This document shows, piece after piece, positions 16,692 through 23,597 of a stretch of 64,000 nt of DNA; position 1 is the first letter of the stretch, and every line of letters starts with the position of its first letter. Origin of the DNA: an uncultured Croceitalea sp. GTDB lineage: Bacteria > Bacteroidota > Bacteroidia > Flavobacteriales > Flavobacteriaceae. The notes under the pieces are model-generated. The model saw nothing but the letters and a program-made list of their open reading frames with translations, was not told where the DNA came from and searched no databases. The DNA is taken from positions 434,001 through 498,000 of the forward strand of contig CANLXH010000001.1 of NCBI GenBank assembly GCA_947495075.1, given 5' to 3'. A program made the translations under genes and the position numbers.

Positions 16692-18171
16692 TGCATTAAC
16701 CTCGGTGTTCATCACCACCGGGGTATTTGCTCAAACCAAATCAAAAACGTTTAAAGAAACGTTTAATGTAAGGGAGAATACAGTGATGAATATTAATACC
16801 AGTAATACTGATATTGAGTTCGAAACTTGGAATAAAAATCAAGTAGAAATTATTGCAACTATTGAGCTTGATGGCGCAACAAGTGAAGAAGCCGAACTTT
16901 ATTTTAAAAAGGGAGGTATAGATATAAAAGGAAATAGTAAAGAGATAGATATTACTACTCGTGCAGAAAGCAAAGGGTTGTTTATACGTGATAACACTAG
17001 CGCATGGATTGATTCTGATATTGATTTTGATGTAGAACCACTTTTTGAGGATTTAAGATTTCCTGAACTGGCAGAGTTATCAGAGTTATCTGAACTATCA
17101 GAATTGTCAAGGTTATCCGAGCTTGCAGAATTAGCTGTTATTCCAGAAATGCCAGTTATTCCTTCCTTGCCAGAAATGCCCAGTTTTTCATTTGATTATG
17201 CAGAATATAAAAAAGATGGGGACAAGTACATGAAAAAATGGAAAAAACAATTTGAAAAAGGTTTTGATAAGGATTTTAAAAAGAATTTTGAGGAATGGGG
17301 CAAGAAATTTGAAGAAGTTAATAAAGAACGTCTACTTGAAATGAAAGAACGCCTTGAAAAACAAGAAAAACAAATAGCTAAACGTAATGAAGAAGTTATA
17401 AAGCGAATGGCTGAAAGAGATGTACAGCGCAAGGCTATGCGTTTACAGCGCGAAGCTATGCAGGTTCAAAGAGATTCTATACGTTTTATTAGAAGAGACA
17501 GTATCCGTAATTCTAGACCTAATATTTTTTACTTCTCTTCCGATAAAGAAAATAAGAGTTATAAAGTAAAGAAGACAATTAAGGTAAAGATGCCAAAATC
17601 CGTAAAATTAAAGATGAATGTTCGTCATGGCGAGGTAAAACTGGCATCTACAACTAAAAACTTGGACGCAAGCTTGCAATATGCAAGCTTGCTAGCTTCA
17701 ACCATAGAGGGTAGTGGAACCAATATTAGGGCTTCGTATTCTCCTGTTATTGTACAAAAATGGAATTACGGGCAATTAAAAGCAGATTACTCAGATAGAG
17801 TAAATCTTAAGGAAGTAGGGGAGTTGCGTTTGAATGCTATTTCTTCTAATGTGGTTATAGATAAATTAAATAGGAGTGTACTGCTTAGTAATAAATTAGG
17901 TGCTGTTGAAATTAACTCTGTATCAAACAACTTTATAGATATTGATGTGTCTGTACAAAACGGAGAGTTTAGCTGTAAAGTTCCTAAGACAATACCAGTA
18001 TCTTTTTATTTAAATGGAACAAAATCTAATTTAGAATATCCATCTGAATGGACTATGAAGCGTACTAATAATTTTGATAACGAAGTATGTAAAGGCTTCC
18101 AGACTAGTGACAACTCAGGAAAATCTATTCGCGTAAATTCTAAGTATAGTGAAATAGTATTAGAAAACTAA
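16669..18171 (+). CDS. Exported DUF4097-like protein with ELS repeats and charged coiled coil
   Basis: A 500-residue secreted protein. The signal peptide ends LTSVFITTGVFAQ. A DUF4097-like beta repeat region follows (ENTVMNINTSNTDIEFETWNKNQVEI) and resumes in the C-terminal third (KMPKSVKLKMNVRHGEVKLASTTKNLDASL). Between them lies a low-complexity segment: about six three-residue Glu-Leu-Ser repeats at residues 126-146, a Pro-Met segment, then about 110 residues of highly charged helix rich in Lys, Glu and Arg. It is the last gene of the ECF operon, with its ATG 23 bases inside the anti-sigma gene, so it is probably the regulated or sensed envelope component. No enzymatic motif is visible. 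Confidence 0.75.
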   Translation: MNRQLLFSALTSVFITTGVFAQTKSKTFKETFNVRENTVMNINTSNTDIEFETWNKNQVEIIATIELDGATSEEAELYFKKGGIDIKGNSKEIDITTRAESKGLFIRDNTSAWIDSDIDFDVEPLFEDLRFPELAELSELSELSELSRLSELAELAVIPEMPVIPSLPEMPSFSFDYAEYKKDGDKYMKKWKKQFEKGFDKDFKKNFEEWGKKFEEVNKERLLEMKERLEKQEKQIAKRNEEVIKRMAERDVQRKAMRLQREAMQVQRDSIRFIRRDSIRNSRPNIFYFSSDKENKSYKVKKTIKVKMPKSVKLKMNVRHGEVKLASTTKNLDASLQYASLLASTIEGSGTNIRASYSPVIVQKWNYGQLKADYSDRVNLKEVGELRLNAISSNVVIDKLNRSVLLSNKLGAVEINSVSNNFIDIDVSVQNGEFSCKVPKTIPVSFYLNGTKSNLEYPSEWTMKRTNNFDNEVCKGFQTSDNSGKSIRVNSKYSEIVLEN

Positions 18172-18203
18172 TTAATAATTCCCGAATAGAACCTACCTAC
18201 TGT

Positions 18204-18878
18204 CTAATGTGCATCTTCCTTTAAATAATCCTTGAAGTTTTCCTTAAACCGATTGTATCTTGGTATTGAAACCGCTTTTATATAAGAGTTATTAGGATTT
18301 TTTCTTTCATAATCCTGATGGTAATCCTCAGCCTCATAGAAAACATCGAATTTTTCTACTTCAGTAACGATGGGTCTATCGTAAACACTTTCGGAAATCA
18401 ATAGGGTAATATAATCATCAATTATCTTCTTTTCTTCCTTAGTCTCATAAAATGCTATGGAACGGTATTGTGCACCCCTATCCGGACCTTGTCTGTTTAG
18501 AGAAGTTGGGTCATGCGACCCAAAAAATACTTGAACTAATCTTTGAAATGATATTACTTCTGGGTCGTAATATACTTTCACAGCTTCGGCATGTCTAGTT
18601 CTGCCATAGGCTACCTGCTCATATGTTGGATTTTTTTCTGGTCCACCTGAATACCCTGAAATCACTTCTTTAACTCCTTTTACACTTTCAAAAATTGCTT
18701 CTACACACCAAAAACAACCACTTGCGAAGTATGCAGTTTCATACTCTTGTAGTTCTTTTTGAGACAGTATTATTTTTTCAACTATTGGTTCAATTGCAAT
18801 TTCTTTATTAGCTTTTGATTTTGGTTGACAACTGAAGGATATTAGAAGAAGCGGTATTAAAAAAAGATTTTTCATCAT
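18204..18878 (-). CDS. msrA: Peptide methionine-S-sulfoxide reductase MsrA, lipoprotein form
   Basis: Repairs oxidised methionine (S-epimer) in proteins. The catalytic motif is in the segment SGCFWCVEAIFESVKG, whose first Cys is the nucleophile, followed by EVISGYSGGPEKNPTYEQVAYGRTRHAEAV, the signature region. The N-terminus is a lipoprotein signal (LIPLLLISFSC, Cys about 17), so the enzyme should be anchored in the envelope and protect exported proteins. The 224 residues include the extra export segment. No MsrB domain is fused. It is convergent with the ECF operon, 32 bases apart. Confidence 0.95.
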   Translation of the reverse strand: MMKNLFLIPLLLISFSCQPKSKANKEIAIEPIVEKIILSQKELQEYETAYFASGCFWCVEAIFESVKGVKEVISGYSGGPEKNPTYEQVAYGRTRHAEAVKVYYDPEVISFQRLVQVFFGSHDPTSLNRQGPDRGAQYRSIAFYETKEEKKIIDDYITLLISESVYDRPIVTEVEKFDVFYEAEDYHQDYERKNPNNSYIKAVSIPRYNRFKENFKDYLKEDAH

Positions 18879-18946
18879 ATAATTTTTAAGATTAGTAGTA
18901 TGAAATTGATAAAACTTACCAATATCTTTTAAGATTATTCTAATCT

Positions 18947-19633
18947 TTAAATGAAAATAGATTCTCCTATTTTAGGTAGTAAAAGTTCTTTTCCTTTATT
19001 TTTAAAATAGTTTAATACCTCTTCTTTATTTAAGGTAATAGGAGGGAAAGTATTATAATGGTAACCTAGAACTTTGTCACATTTTACAAAATCGCTGGCT
19101 AGAGCAGCGTCTTCGTAGCCCATGGTAAAGTTATCGCCGATAGGTAAAATGGCCAAATCAATTTTATCGAACATTAATGGTAATAATTTCATATCCATAG
19201 TTAAAGCGGTATCTCCTGCTATATAAACAGTTTTGTCATGGGTAGTAGAGATTACAAAACCACCAGGATTACCACCATTACTTCCATCTGGAAAGACACT
19301 GGAGTGAATTGCATTTACATACTTTAGAATACCGAAGTCAAAATTCTTTTTTCCACCATGATTTAGAGGGTGTCCTTGAATTCCCTTCTTATCATACCAT
19401 TGAATAATTTCATAGTTGGAAATAAGTTTTGCCTCAGGATTATTCTTTACAATAGCTTCAATATCAAGAATGTGGTCCCTGTGAGCATGGGTGACAAGAA
19501 TATAATCGGCCTCTATACTGTTTAAATCGATTCCCTCCGCTTTTGGGTTACCACTAATAAAGGGATCAACGACTAAATTTATTTCTTCAATTTTAATATG
19601 TAGTGAGGCATGGCCTAAAAACGTAATCTCCAT
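18947..19633 (-). CDS. UPF0173 metal-dependent hydrolase (metallo-beta-lactamase fold)
   Basis: Cytoplasmic MBL-fold hydrolase of 228 residues, YtkL/UPF0173 type. The metal site H49-A-H51-R-D53-H54 (THAHRDHILD) is intact. Further ligands lie in IHSSVFPDGSNGG, in IAGDTALTMDMKLL (Asp ligand), and in GYHYNTFPPI near the C-terminus. FLGHASLHI at the start is the family opening. The substrate is unknown. It is divergent from the M23 peptidase gene that follows, and 68 bases downstream of the msrA start. Confidence 0.92.
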   Translation of the reverse strand: MEITFLGHASLHIKIEEINLVVDPFISGNPKAEGIDLNSIEADYILVTHAHRDHILDIEAIVKNNPEAKLISNYEIIQWYDKKGIQGHPLNHGGKKNFDFGILKYVNAIHSSVFPDGSNGGNPGGFVISTTHDKTVYIAGDTALTMDMKLLPLMFDKIDLAILPIGDNFTMGYEDAALASDFVKCDKVLGYHYNTFPPITLNKEEVLNYFKNKGKELLLPKIGESIFI

Positions 19634-19740
19634 TTCTAATCTAGTTTTGTAATAACTTTTGGTTGCTGTAAATTACTAAGATGTAAACTATATTTGAAAT
19701 GAACCTTTTAGTTTTAACTTTTTAAATAGAAATTGACCTT

Positions 19741-20403
19741 TTGATTTTTTCAAGTTTAACGTTTGATGAAGCTCCTAGAGCAATTTTGGATTATAAGTTA
19801 CCTCTTAAATCTTATACACCTATTGATTTATCAGTGACTAATAAGGAGCTTAGGAATTTAGATATAGCAAACCCACATGGGTGTCAAGAATATATTGAGA
19901 AAATTCTAAAAAGAAACAAAGCACAAGTCGCTTACGGAGGTTATTTGGAAAAGAGAAATCTATATTCTTCCAATAGGTTTTCAGTTGGTAACCAAAGAAA
20001 TATACATCTAGGTATAGACTTTTGGTGTAAAGCAGGAACTGTAGTTCATGCACCAATAAATGGTAAAGTACATAGTTTTAAGAATAATGAGGATATGGGT
20101 AATTATGGACCTACCATTGTTTTAGAACACCTAATGGGTGTTAATTCTTTTTATACCCTTTACGGTCATTTAGCTATAGCATCATTAAATGATTTATACA
20201 TAGGTAAACAATTTAAGAAAGGTGAAATTCTCGGTGCTTTAGGAACAACAGATATAAATGTGAACTATGCGCCTCATCTTCATTTTCAGATTATAGAAGA
20301 TATCGGAAATTATAGAGGCGATTACCCAGGGGTATGTAATGAGAAGGATTTAGATTTTTATAAAAGAAATTGTCCAGACCCAAATCTCTTATTCAAGTTA
20401 TAA
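19741..20403 (+). CDS. M23-family peptidase without signal peptide
   Basis: LytM/M23 zinc peptidase fold of 220 residues. Metal ligands H89-xxx-D93 (IHLGIDFW) and H179-x-H181 (APHLHFQ), plus H143 (YGHL), are all present, so it should be active. Unusually for M23, no signal peptide or membrane segment is seen. The family in Flavobacteria is often annotated as peptidoglycan DD-metallopeptidase, but a cytoplasmic or non-murein substrate is possible. No in-frame ATG precedes the domain. The TTG at 19741 (LIFSSLTFDEAP) is the best start, since a stop lies at 19723. It is followed by the small secreted protein array. Confidence 0.82.
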   Translation: MIFSSLTFDEAPRAILDYKLPLKSYTPIDLSVTNKELRNLDIANPHGCQEYIEKILKRNKAQVAYGGYLEKRNLYSSNRFSVGNQRNIHLGIDFWCKAGTVVHAPINGKVHSFKNNEDMGNYGPTIVLEHLMGVNSFYTLYGHLAIASLNDLYIGKQFKKGEILGALGTTDINVNYAPHLHFQIIEDIGNYRGDYPGVCNEKDLDFYKRNCPDPNLLFKL

Positions 20404-20464
20404 TAGTTAACTATCGATGAAATGCACCGCTAATAGGGTGTGTTGTTCGTCGGATCTAAAACAG

Positions 20465-20491
20465 TTATCGATACTTTTTTACACTTCATCT
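20465..20491 (+). promoter_or_regulatory. 21-bp-spaced direct repeat upstream of small secreted protein 1
   Basis: TTATCG at 20465-20470 and TTCATCT at 20485-20491 have their ATC cores exactly 21 bases apart. The same layout lies upstream of the other two paralogous genes. Direct repeats with a period of two helical turns are typical of LytTR-domain response regulators. About 20 bases downstream begins another shared block (GCGAAAATT, then GTG) that should overlap the promoter core. Confidence 0.5.
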
Positions 20492-20589
20492 AACTTATGG
20501 TTTTTAGGCGAAAATTAGTGCCCTAGACCGAGATATAGCTCTTACAACTTTCACGTCAAAGTACTTTTACCATGTAAATAAGAACAAAC

Positions 20590-20826
20590 ATGAAAACAAC
20601 ACTTACTCTTATCGCAATCATCTTCTTTGGAACTTTCGCTGTAGCACAAAGTACTGCTGAGGAAGTAAAAGTTGAAACGATTACTAAAAGTGTTGTTTTG
20701 ATTAAAGAAGATAAGCAAACTATTAAAGAAGATAGTAAAGTTGCAAGATTATATATGTTTAAAAACTCTAGAATTAAAAAAGAGCTAGCATTTAAGACAA
20801 AAAGGAACCGTTCTAAACTGGCATAA
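20590..20826 (+). CDS. Small secreted protein, array member 1
   Basis: A 78-residue protein with a signal peptide (MKTTLTLIAIIFFGTFAVAQ) and a mature part of about 58 residues. That part divides into a variable acidic first half and a conserved basic second half, VARLYMFKNSRIKKELAF, ending RSKLA. It is a paralogue of the proteins at 21173 and 21755. The leader of about 185 bases shares a direct-repeat site and further blocks with those genes. A 34-residue membrane micropeptide starts one base after its stop, so the two should be translationally coupled. I do not recognise the family. A secreted peptide or envelope-stress product is a guess. Confidence 0.75.
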   Translation: MKTTLTLIAIIFFGTFAVAQSTAEEVKVETITKSVVLIKEDKQTIKEDSKVARLYMFKNSRIKKELAFKTKRNRSKLA

Positions 20827-20827
20827 G

Positions 20828-20932
20828 ATGATAGTATTATTGGTTTTACTTTTAGTATCTACTAATTCAATCTATGTTTTTGACACTATATTATCTGCTA
20901 AGAAGTTGATTTTTAAACCTGTTAAACTATAG
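20828..20932 (+). CDS. Transmembrane micropeptide, array member 1
   Basis: A 34-codon ORF starting one base after the stop of the small secreted protein. It reads MIVLLVLLLVSTNSIYVF then DTILSAKKLIFKPVKL: one hydrophobic helix and a basic C-terminal tail. A very similar ORF (36 codons, same architecture) stands at the same place after the second paralogue, which is the main reason to believe it is translated. It is too short for ordinary gene finders. Confidence 0.5.
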   Translation: MIVLLVLLLVSTNSIYVFDTILSAKKLIFKPVKL

Positions 20933-20989
20933 AGTATTATTTATTTTTTTAAGTACAAATAGAACTATTGAAAGATATATTCTTGGTAT

Positions 20990-21031
20990 CTTATCGATTA
21001 AATACACTTCAAAATCGATAAGGTGCTTTTT
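20990..21031 (+). terminator. Probable terminator of array cassette 1
   Basis: CTTATCGATT at 20990-20999 and its exact complement at 21013-21022 enclose a 13-base loop, followed within four bases by five T. It lies 57 bases after the micropeptide stop and before the leader of cassette 2. The half-arms also contain TTATCG, like the regulatory half-sites, so an operator role is an alternative. Confidence 0.45.
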
Positions 21032-21042
21032 AGGTTATAAAC

Positions 21043-21071
21043 GTTTGTCGAGGATAAAATACACTTTATCT
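21043..21071 (+). promoter_or_regulatory. 21-bp-spaced direct repeat upstream of small secreted protein 2
   Basis: GTTTGTCG at 21043-21050 and CTTTATCT at 21064-21071 repeat with a 21-base period. The following TACAT...GTTTTACAGCGAAAATTTTGTG block aligns with the same region of gene 1. See the copies at 20465 and 21629. Confidence 0.55.
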
Positions 21072-21172
21072 ACATAAATGTTTTACAGCGAAAATTTTGT
21101 GTCGTAGAGCGACCAAAATCTCTCTTCACCTGCATGTTAGGGTAAATTTACATTGTAATAAAAACCCAAATC

Positions 21173-21409
21173 ATGAAAGCAGTTTTAACTTTAATCTTTA
21201 TAATCTTCTTAGGAACAGTAGCAATGGCTCAGTCTCCTGTTAAAGAAATAAAGGTTGAAACTATTACTGCAACTGTTGAATTGAACATTAAAATTGAAAA
21301 ATCTGAAACTTTAGATAAAGAAGTTGCAAGATTATACATGTTCAAAAATTTTAGAATTAAAAAAGAATTAAACTTTACGACTAAAAAAAACAGTTCTAAA
21401 TTAGCCTAG
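21173..21409 (+). CDS. Small secreted protein, array member 2
   Basis: A 78-residue protein with a signal peptide (MKAVLTLIFIIFLGTVAMAQ). Its C-terminal half, VARLYMFKNFRIKKELNF, ending SSKLA, is nearly that of member 1. The middle is acidic and variable (EIKVETITATVELNIKIEKSE). It is the closest paralogue of the protein at 20590 and has the same leader layout, about 130 bases from the direct repeat to the ATG. A 36-residue micropeptide follows two bases after its stop. The function is unknown. Confidence 0.75.
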   Translation: MKAVLTLIFIIFLGTVAMAQSPVKEIKVETITATVELNIKIEKSETLDKEVARLYMFKNFRIKKELNFTTKKNSSKLA

Positions 21410-21411
21410 TT

Positions 21412-21522
21412 ATGATATTATCAATTTTCATTTCATTTAGTTTGCTACTATTAACTTTAAGTAGCGTTACTTCTTTTCTATTAAAAACAAAACGTAAAAG
21501 AATTAAGGTGTTAACTAAGTAA
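21412..21522 (+). CDS. Transmembrane micropeptide, array member 2
   Basis: A 36-codon ORF two bases after the stop of small secreted protein 2. It reads MILSIFISFSLLLLTLSSVTS then FLLKTKRKRIKVLTK: one hydrophobic helix and a strongly basic tail. It matches the micropeptide of cassette 1 in length, position and architecture, with modest sequence identity, as expected for a duplicated two-gene cassette. Confidence 0.52.
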   Translation: MILSIFISFSLLLLTLSSVTSFLLKTKRKRIKVLTK

Positions 21523-21628
21523 AGATGCGTTTATTCACTTAAAAAATACTTTTCTAGATTTGCTTACCAAGGTAGTACTACCGTTTAACTACGCTATAAA
21601 TTGGCAAAGTGTTTATCGCTTTTAGGTA

Positions 21629-21657
21629 AGTTGTCGGGCTATTTTTACCATTTGTCG
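21629..21657 (+). promoter_or_regulatory. 21-bp-spaced direct repeat upstream of small secreted protein 3
   Basis: AGTTGTCG at 21629-21636 and ATTTGTCG at 21650-21657 repeat with a 21-base period. This is the clearest of the three copies because TTGTCG is identical in both half-sites. ACGAAAAATTGGTG follows, aligning with the GCGAAAATT block of the other leaders. Confidence 0.58.
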
Positions 21658-21754
21658 TACTTTGGAACTTATAACGAAAAATTGGTGTTTTTCAACGAAT
21701 CAAACTATATGTAAGTGGTTGTGTTGCGTTTTACTTATAACAAAGCCCAATACC

Positions 21755-22000
21755 ATGAAAGCAATCTTAGCCTTAATAGTTATACTTTTCTTCGGAGTAA
21801 CTGCAATTGCTCAAAATGTAAAGACTGATACTAAAGTAGCTACAATTGAAATGAGCGTTGTTTTATCAACTGAGGTTAAAGTTGAAAAGAAAATAGAAAC
21901 TACTATCGATAATACAGTTGCAAGAGTTTATAAATTCAAGAATACAAGGGTAAAGAAAGCTTTAGTTTTTGAAACTAAGACTGCTGCAAAAATTGCATAA
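21755..22000 (+). CDS. Small secreted protein, array member 3 (divergent)
   Basis: An 81-residue protein with signal peptide MKAILALIVILFFGVTAIAQ and the family pattern VARVYKFKNTRVKKALVFETK near the C-terminus, ending AKIA. It is the most divergent paralogue. The ATG at 21755 is chosen because it aligns with the other two signal peptides; an upstream in-frame extension to 21662 is leader sequence containing the conserved blocks. Unlike members 1 and 2, no micropeptide follows; the convergent amidohydrolase gene ends ten bases downstream, which may have removed it. The function is unknown. Confidence 0.75.
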   Translation: MKAILALIVILFFGVTAIAQNVKTDTKVATIEMSVVLSTEVKVEKKIETTIDNTVARVYKFKNTRVKKALVFETKTAAKIA

Positions 22001-22010
22001 TATTGAATAG

Positions 22011-23591
22011 TTACTCTTTTATACCTGGTTGTTTAATATTATAATTTAATTTCTTTTTTTCTTTCTCCACAGTATTCTTAATATCTTCCAATAGTGCCTT
22101 AGAGTCGTAAATAATACCATCCTTAATAGTGTATTTTACGCCACCAACGCGAACAACTTCATTAGTCTCTGTTAATTTAATTGCGCCAGTTCCATAAAGT
22201 ACTTTTAAATTTTTAAGTGGATTTTCTTCAACAATAGCAAAATCTGCTAATTTCCCAACAGCAACGGTACCTACTTTATCCGCTACGCCTAAAGCTTCTG
22301 CACCATTTAATGTAGCTGAACGAATAACTTCTAAAGGATGAAATCCAGCTTCTCTAAGCAATTCTAATTCTCTAACATAGGCAAAACCGTATAATTGAAA
22401 TATAAACCCAGAATCAGAACCAGCTGTGACCCTACCACCACGATTTTTATATTCGTTTATAAATGTCATCCATAATTTATAATTTTCTCGCCAAGCTACT
22501 TCTTGTTCCGTACCCCAATCATGCCAATAGGAACCGTGACTTATTTTACTTGGTTGATAAAACTCCCATAAAGATGGTAACGTGTAATCTTCATGCCATT
22601 CTGCCCGTCTAGCTCGTTGTAAATCTCTACTAGCTTCATAAATGTTAAAAGTTGGGTCTAGTGTAAAATCTAAACTTATTAATTCATTCATCACGCTATT
22701 CCAATGCTCAGAATAGGGTTTTGCTGCCTGTTTCCATAGCCTTCCGGCTTCTTCAAAACGATTTTGTTCGTTCTGATAGTTATAATCTAAGGGATAATCT
22801 TGTACGGTTCTATCTTCAAAAAGTGCTTCTGGTAATCCATACCAGTGCTCCATGCTTGTTAAACCAGCTCTAGCGGAATTTAGCACATTCCATCTAGCCA
22901 CATCTAATTGCGCATGATGACAAGCAGAACGAAGACCAAGTTTTTTATTCTCTTCTAATGCAGTAGCCATAATTTCTGGAGGAGCACCAAAAAATTTAAT
23001 GCCATCTGCACCACGTTCAGCATTTGCTCGCACCCATTTTCTTGCCTCTTCAGGAGTGCTAATAGGCGCATCGTTTAACGGATTAAAATCTTTTGTTTGT
23101 TGCCCAAAACCAGTATAAGCAAAGATTCTAGGAGCAATTATTTCATTCTTTTTACTTTTTCTTTTTAAATCCAATGTCCAGTCAATACTGCGACCACTTG
23201 GTTCTCTTACAGTCGTAATACCGTGAGCCATCCATAGCTTAAAGACATAGTCATAATCTGCACCTTGAGCAATTCCACCAATATGGCCATGCATATCTAT
23301 AAACCCAGGTAATAAGTACATGCCAGAGCAGTCTAATTCTTTACCACCTTCTTTTAATTTTGGTCGCTTGGAATCATCAATAGCTACGCCGGGATAACCA
23401 ACTACTTGAATTTTTACAATTTTATTATTCTCTACTACGATATCAATTGGACCTCTAGGAGGTGCTCCATTTCCATTGATTAAAGTAACACCGCGAATTA
23501 TTAGTTGATTAAAAGGACCTTCGCTTAATGAGTCTTGAGAAAAGGTAGCTATTCCGCAAAACAGAAATAAGCCAAAAATTAATTTTTTCAT
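22011..23591 (-). CDS. Secreted amidohydrolase family protein
   Basis: Metal-dependent hydrolase of the amidohydrolase superfamily, 526 residues with a signal peptide (LIFGLFLFCGIATFSQ). Metal ligands are visible: H101-G-H103 in PGFIDMHGH, ACHHAQLDVARW and SMEHW in the middle, and the catalytic Asp in VTAGSDSGF. A composite beta-sandwich is formed by the N-terminal and C-terminal ends (GTVAVGKLADFAIVEENPL). The usual relatives are imidazolonepropionase or prolidase-like enzymes; the substrate is unknown. It lies six bases after the M14 peptidase gene and is probably co-transcribed, suggesting extracellular peptide or amide breakdown. Confidence 0.88.
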   Translation of the reverse strand: MKKLIFGLFLFCGIATFSQDSLSEGPFNQLIIRGVTLINGNGAPPRGPIDIVVENNKIVKIQVVGYPGVAIDDSKRPKLKEGGKELDCSGMYLLPGFIDMHGHIGGIAQGADYDYVFKLWMAHGITTVREPSGRSIDWTLDLKRKSKKNEIIAPRIFAYTGFGQQTKDFNPLNDAPISTPEEARKWVRANAERGADGIKFFGAPPEIMATALEENKKLGLRSACHHAQLDVARWNVLNSARAGLTSMEHWYGLPEALFEDRTVQDYPLDYNYQNEQNRFEEAGRLWKQAAKPYSEHWNSVMNELISLDFTLDPTFNIYEASRDLQRARRAEWHEDYTLPSLWEFYQPSKISHGSYWHDWGTEQEVAWRENYKLWMTFINEYKNRGGRVTAGSDSGFIFQLYGFAYVRELELLREAGFHPLEVIRSATLNGAEALGVADKVGTVAVGKLADFAIVEENPLKNLKVLYGTGAIKLTETNEVVRVGGVKYTIKDGIIYDSKALLEDIKNTVEKEKKKLNYNIKQPGIKE

Positions 23592-23597
23592 ATTTGA

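Noticed and set aside
20990-21022. CRISPR-like repeat
   Set aside because: One inverted pair only, no repeated spacer units and no cas genes; better read as a terminator or operator.
21662-21754. N-terminal extension of the third small secreted protein
   Set aside because: It covers leader DNA shared with the paralogues and would place residues before a perfect signal peptide.
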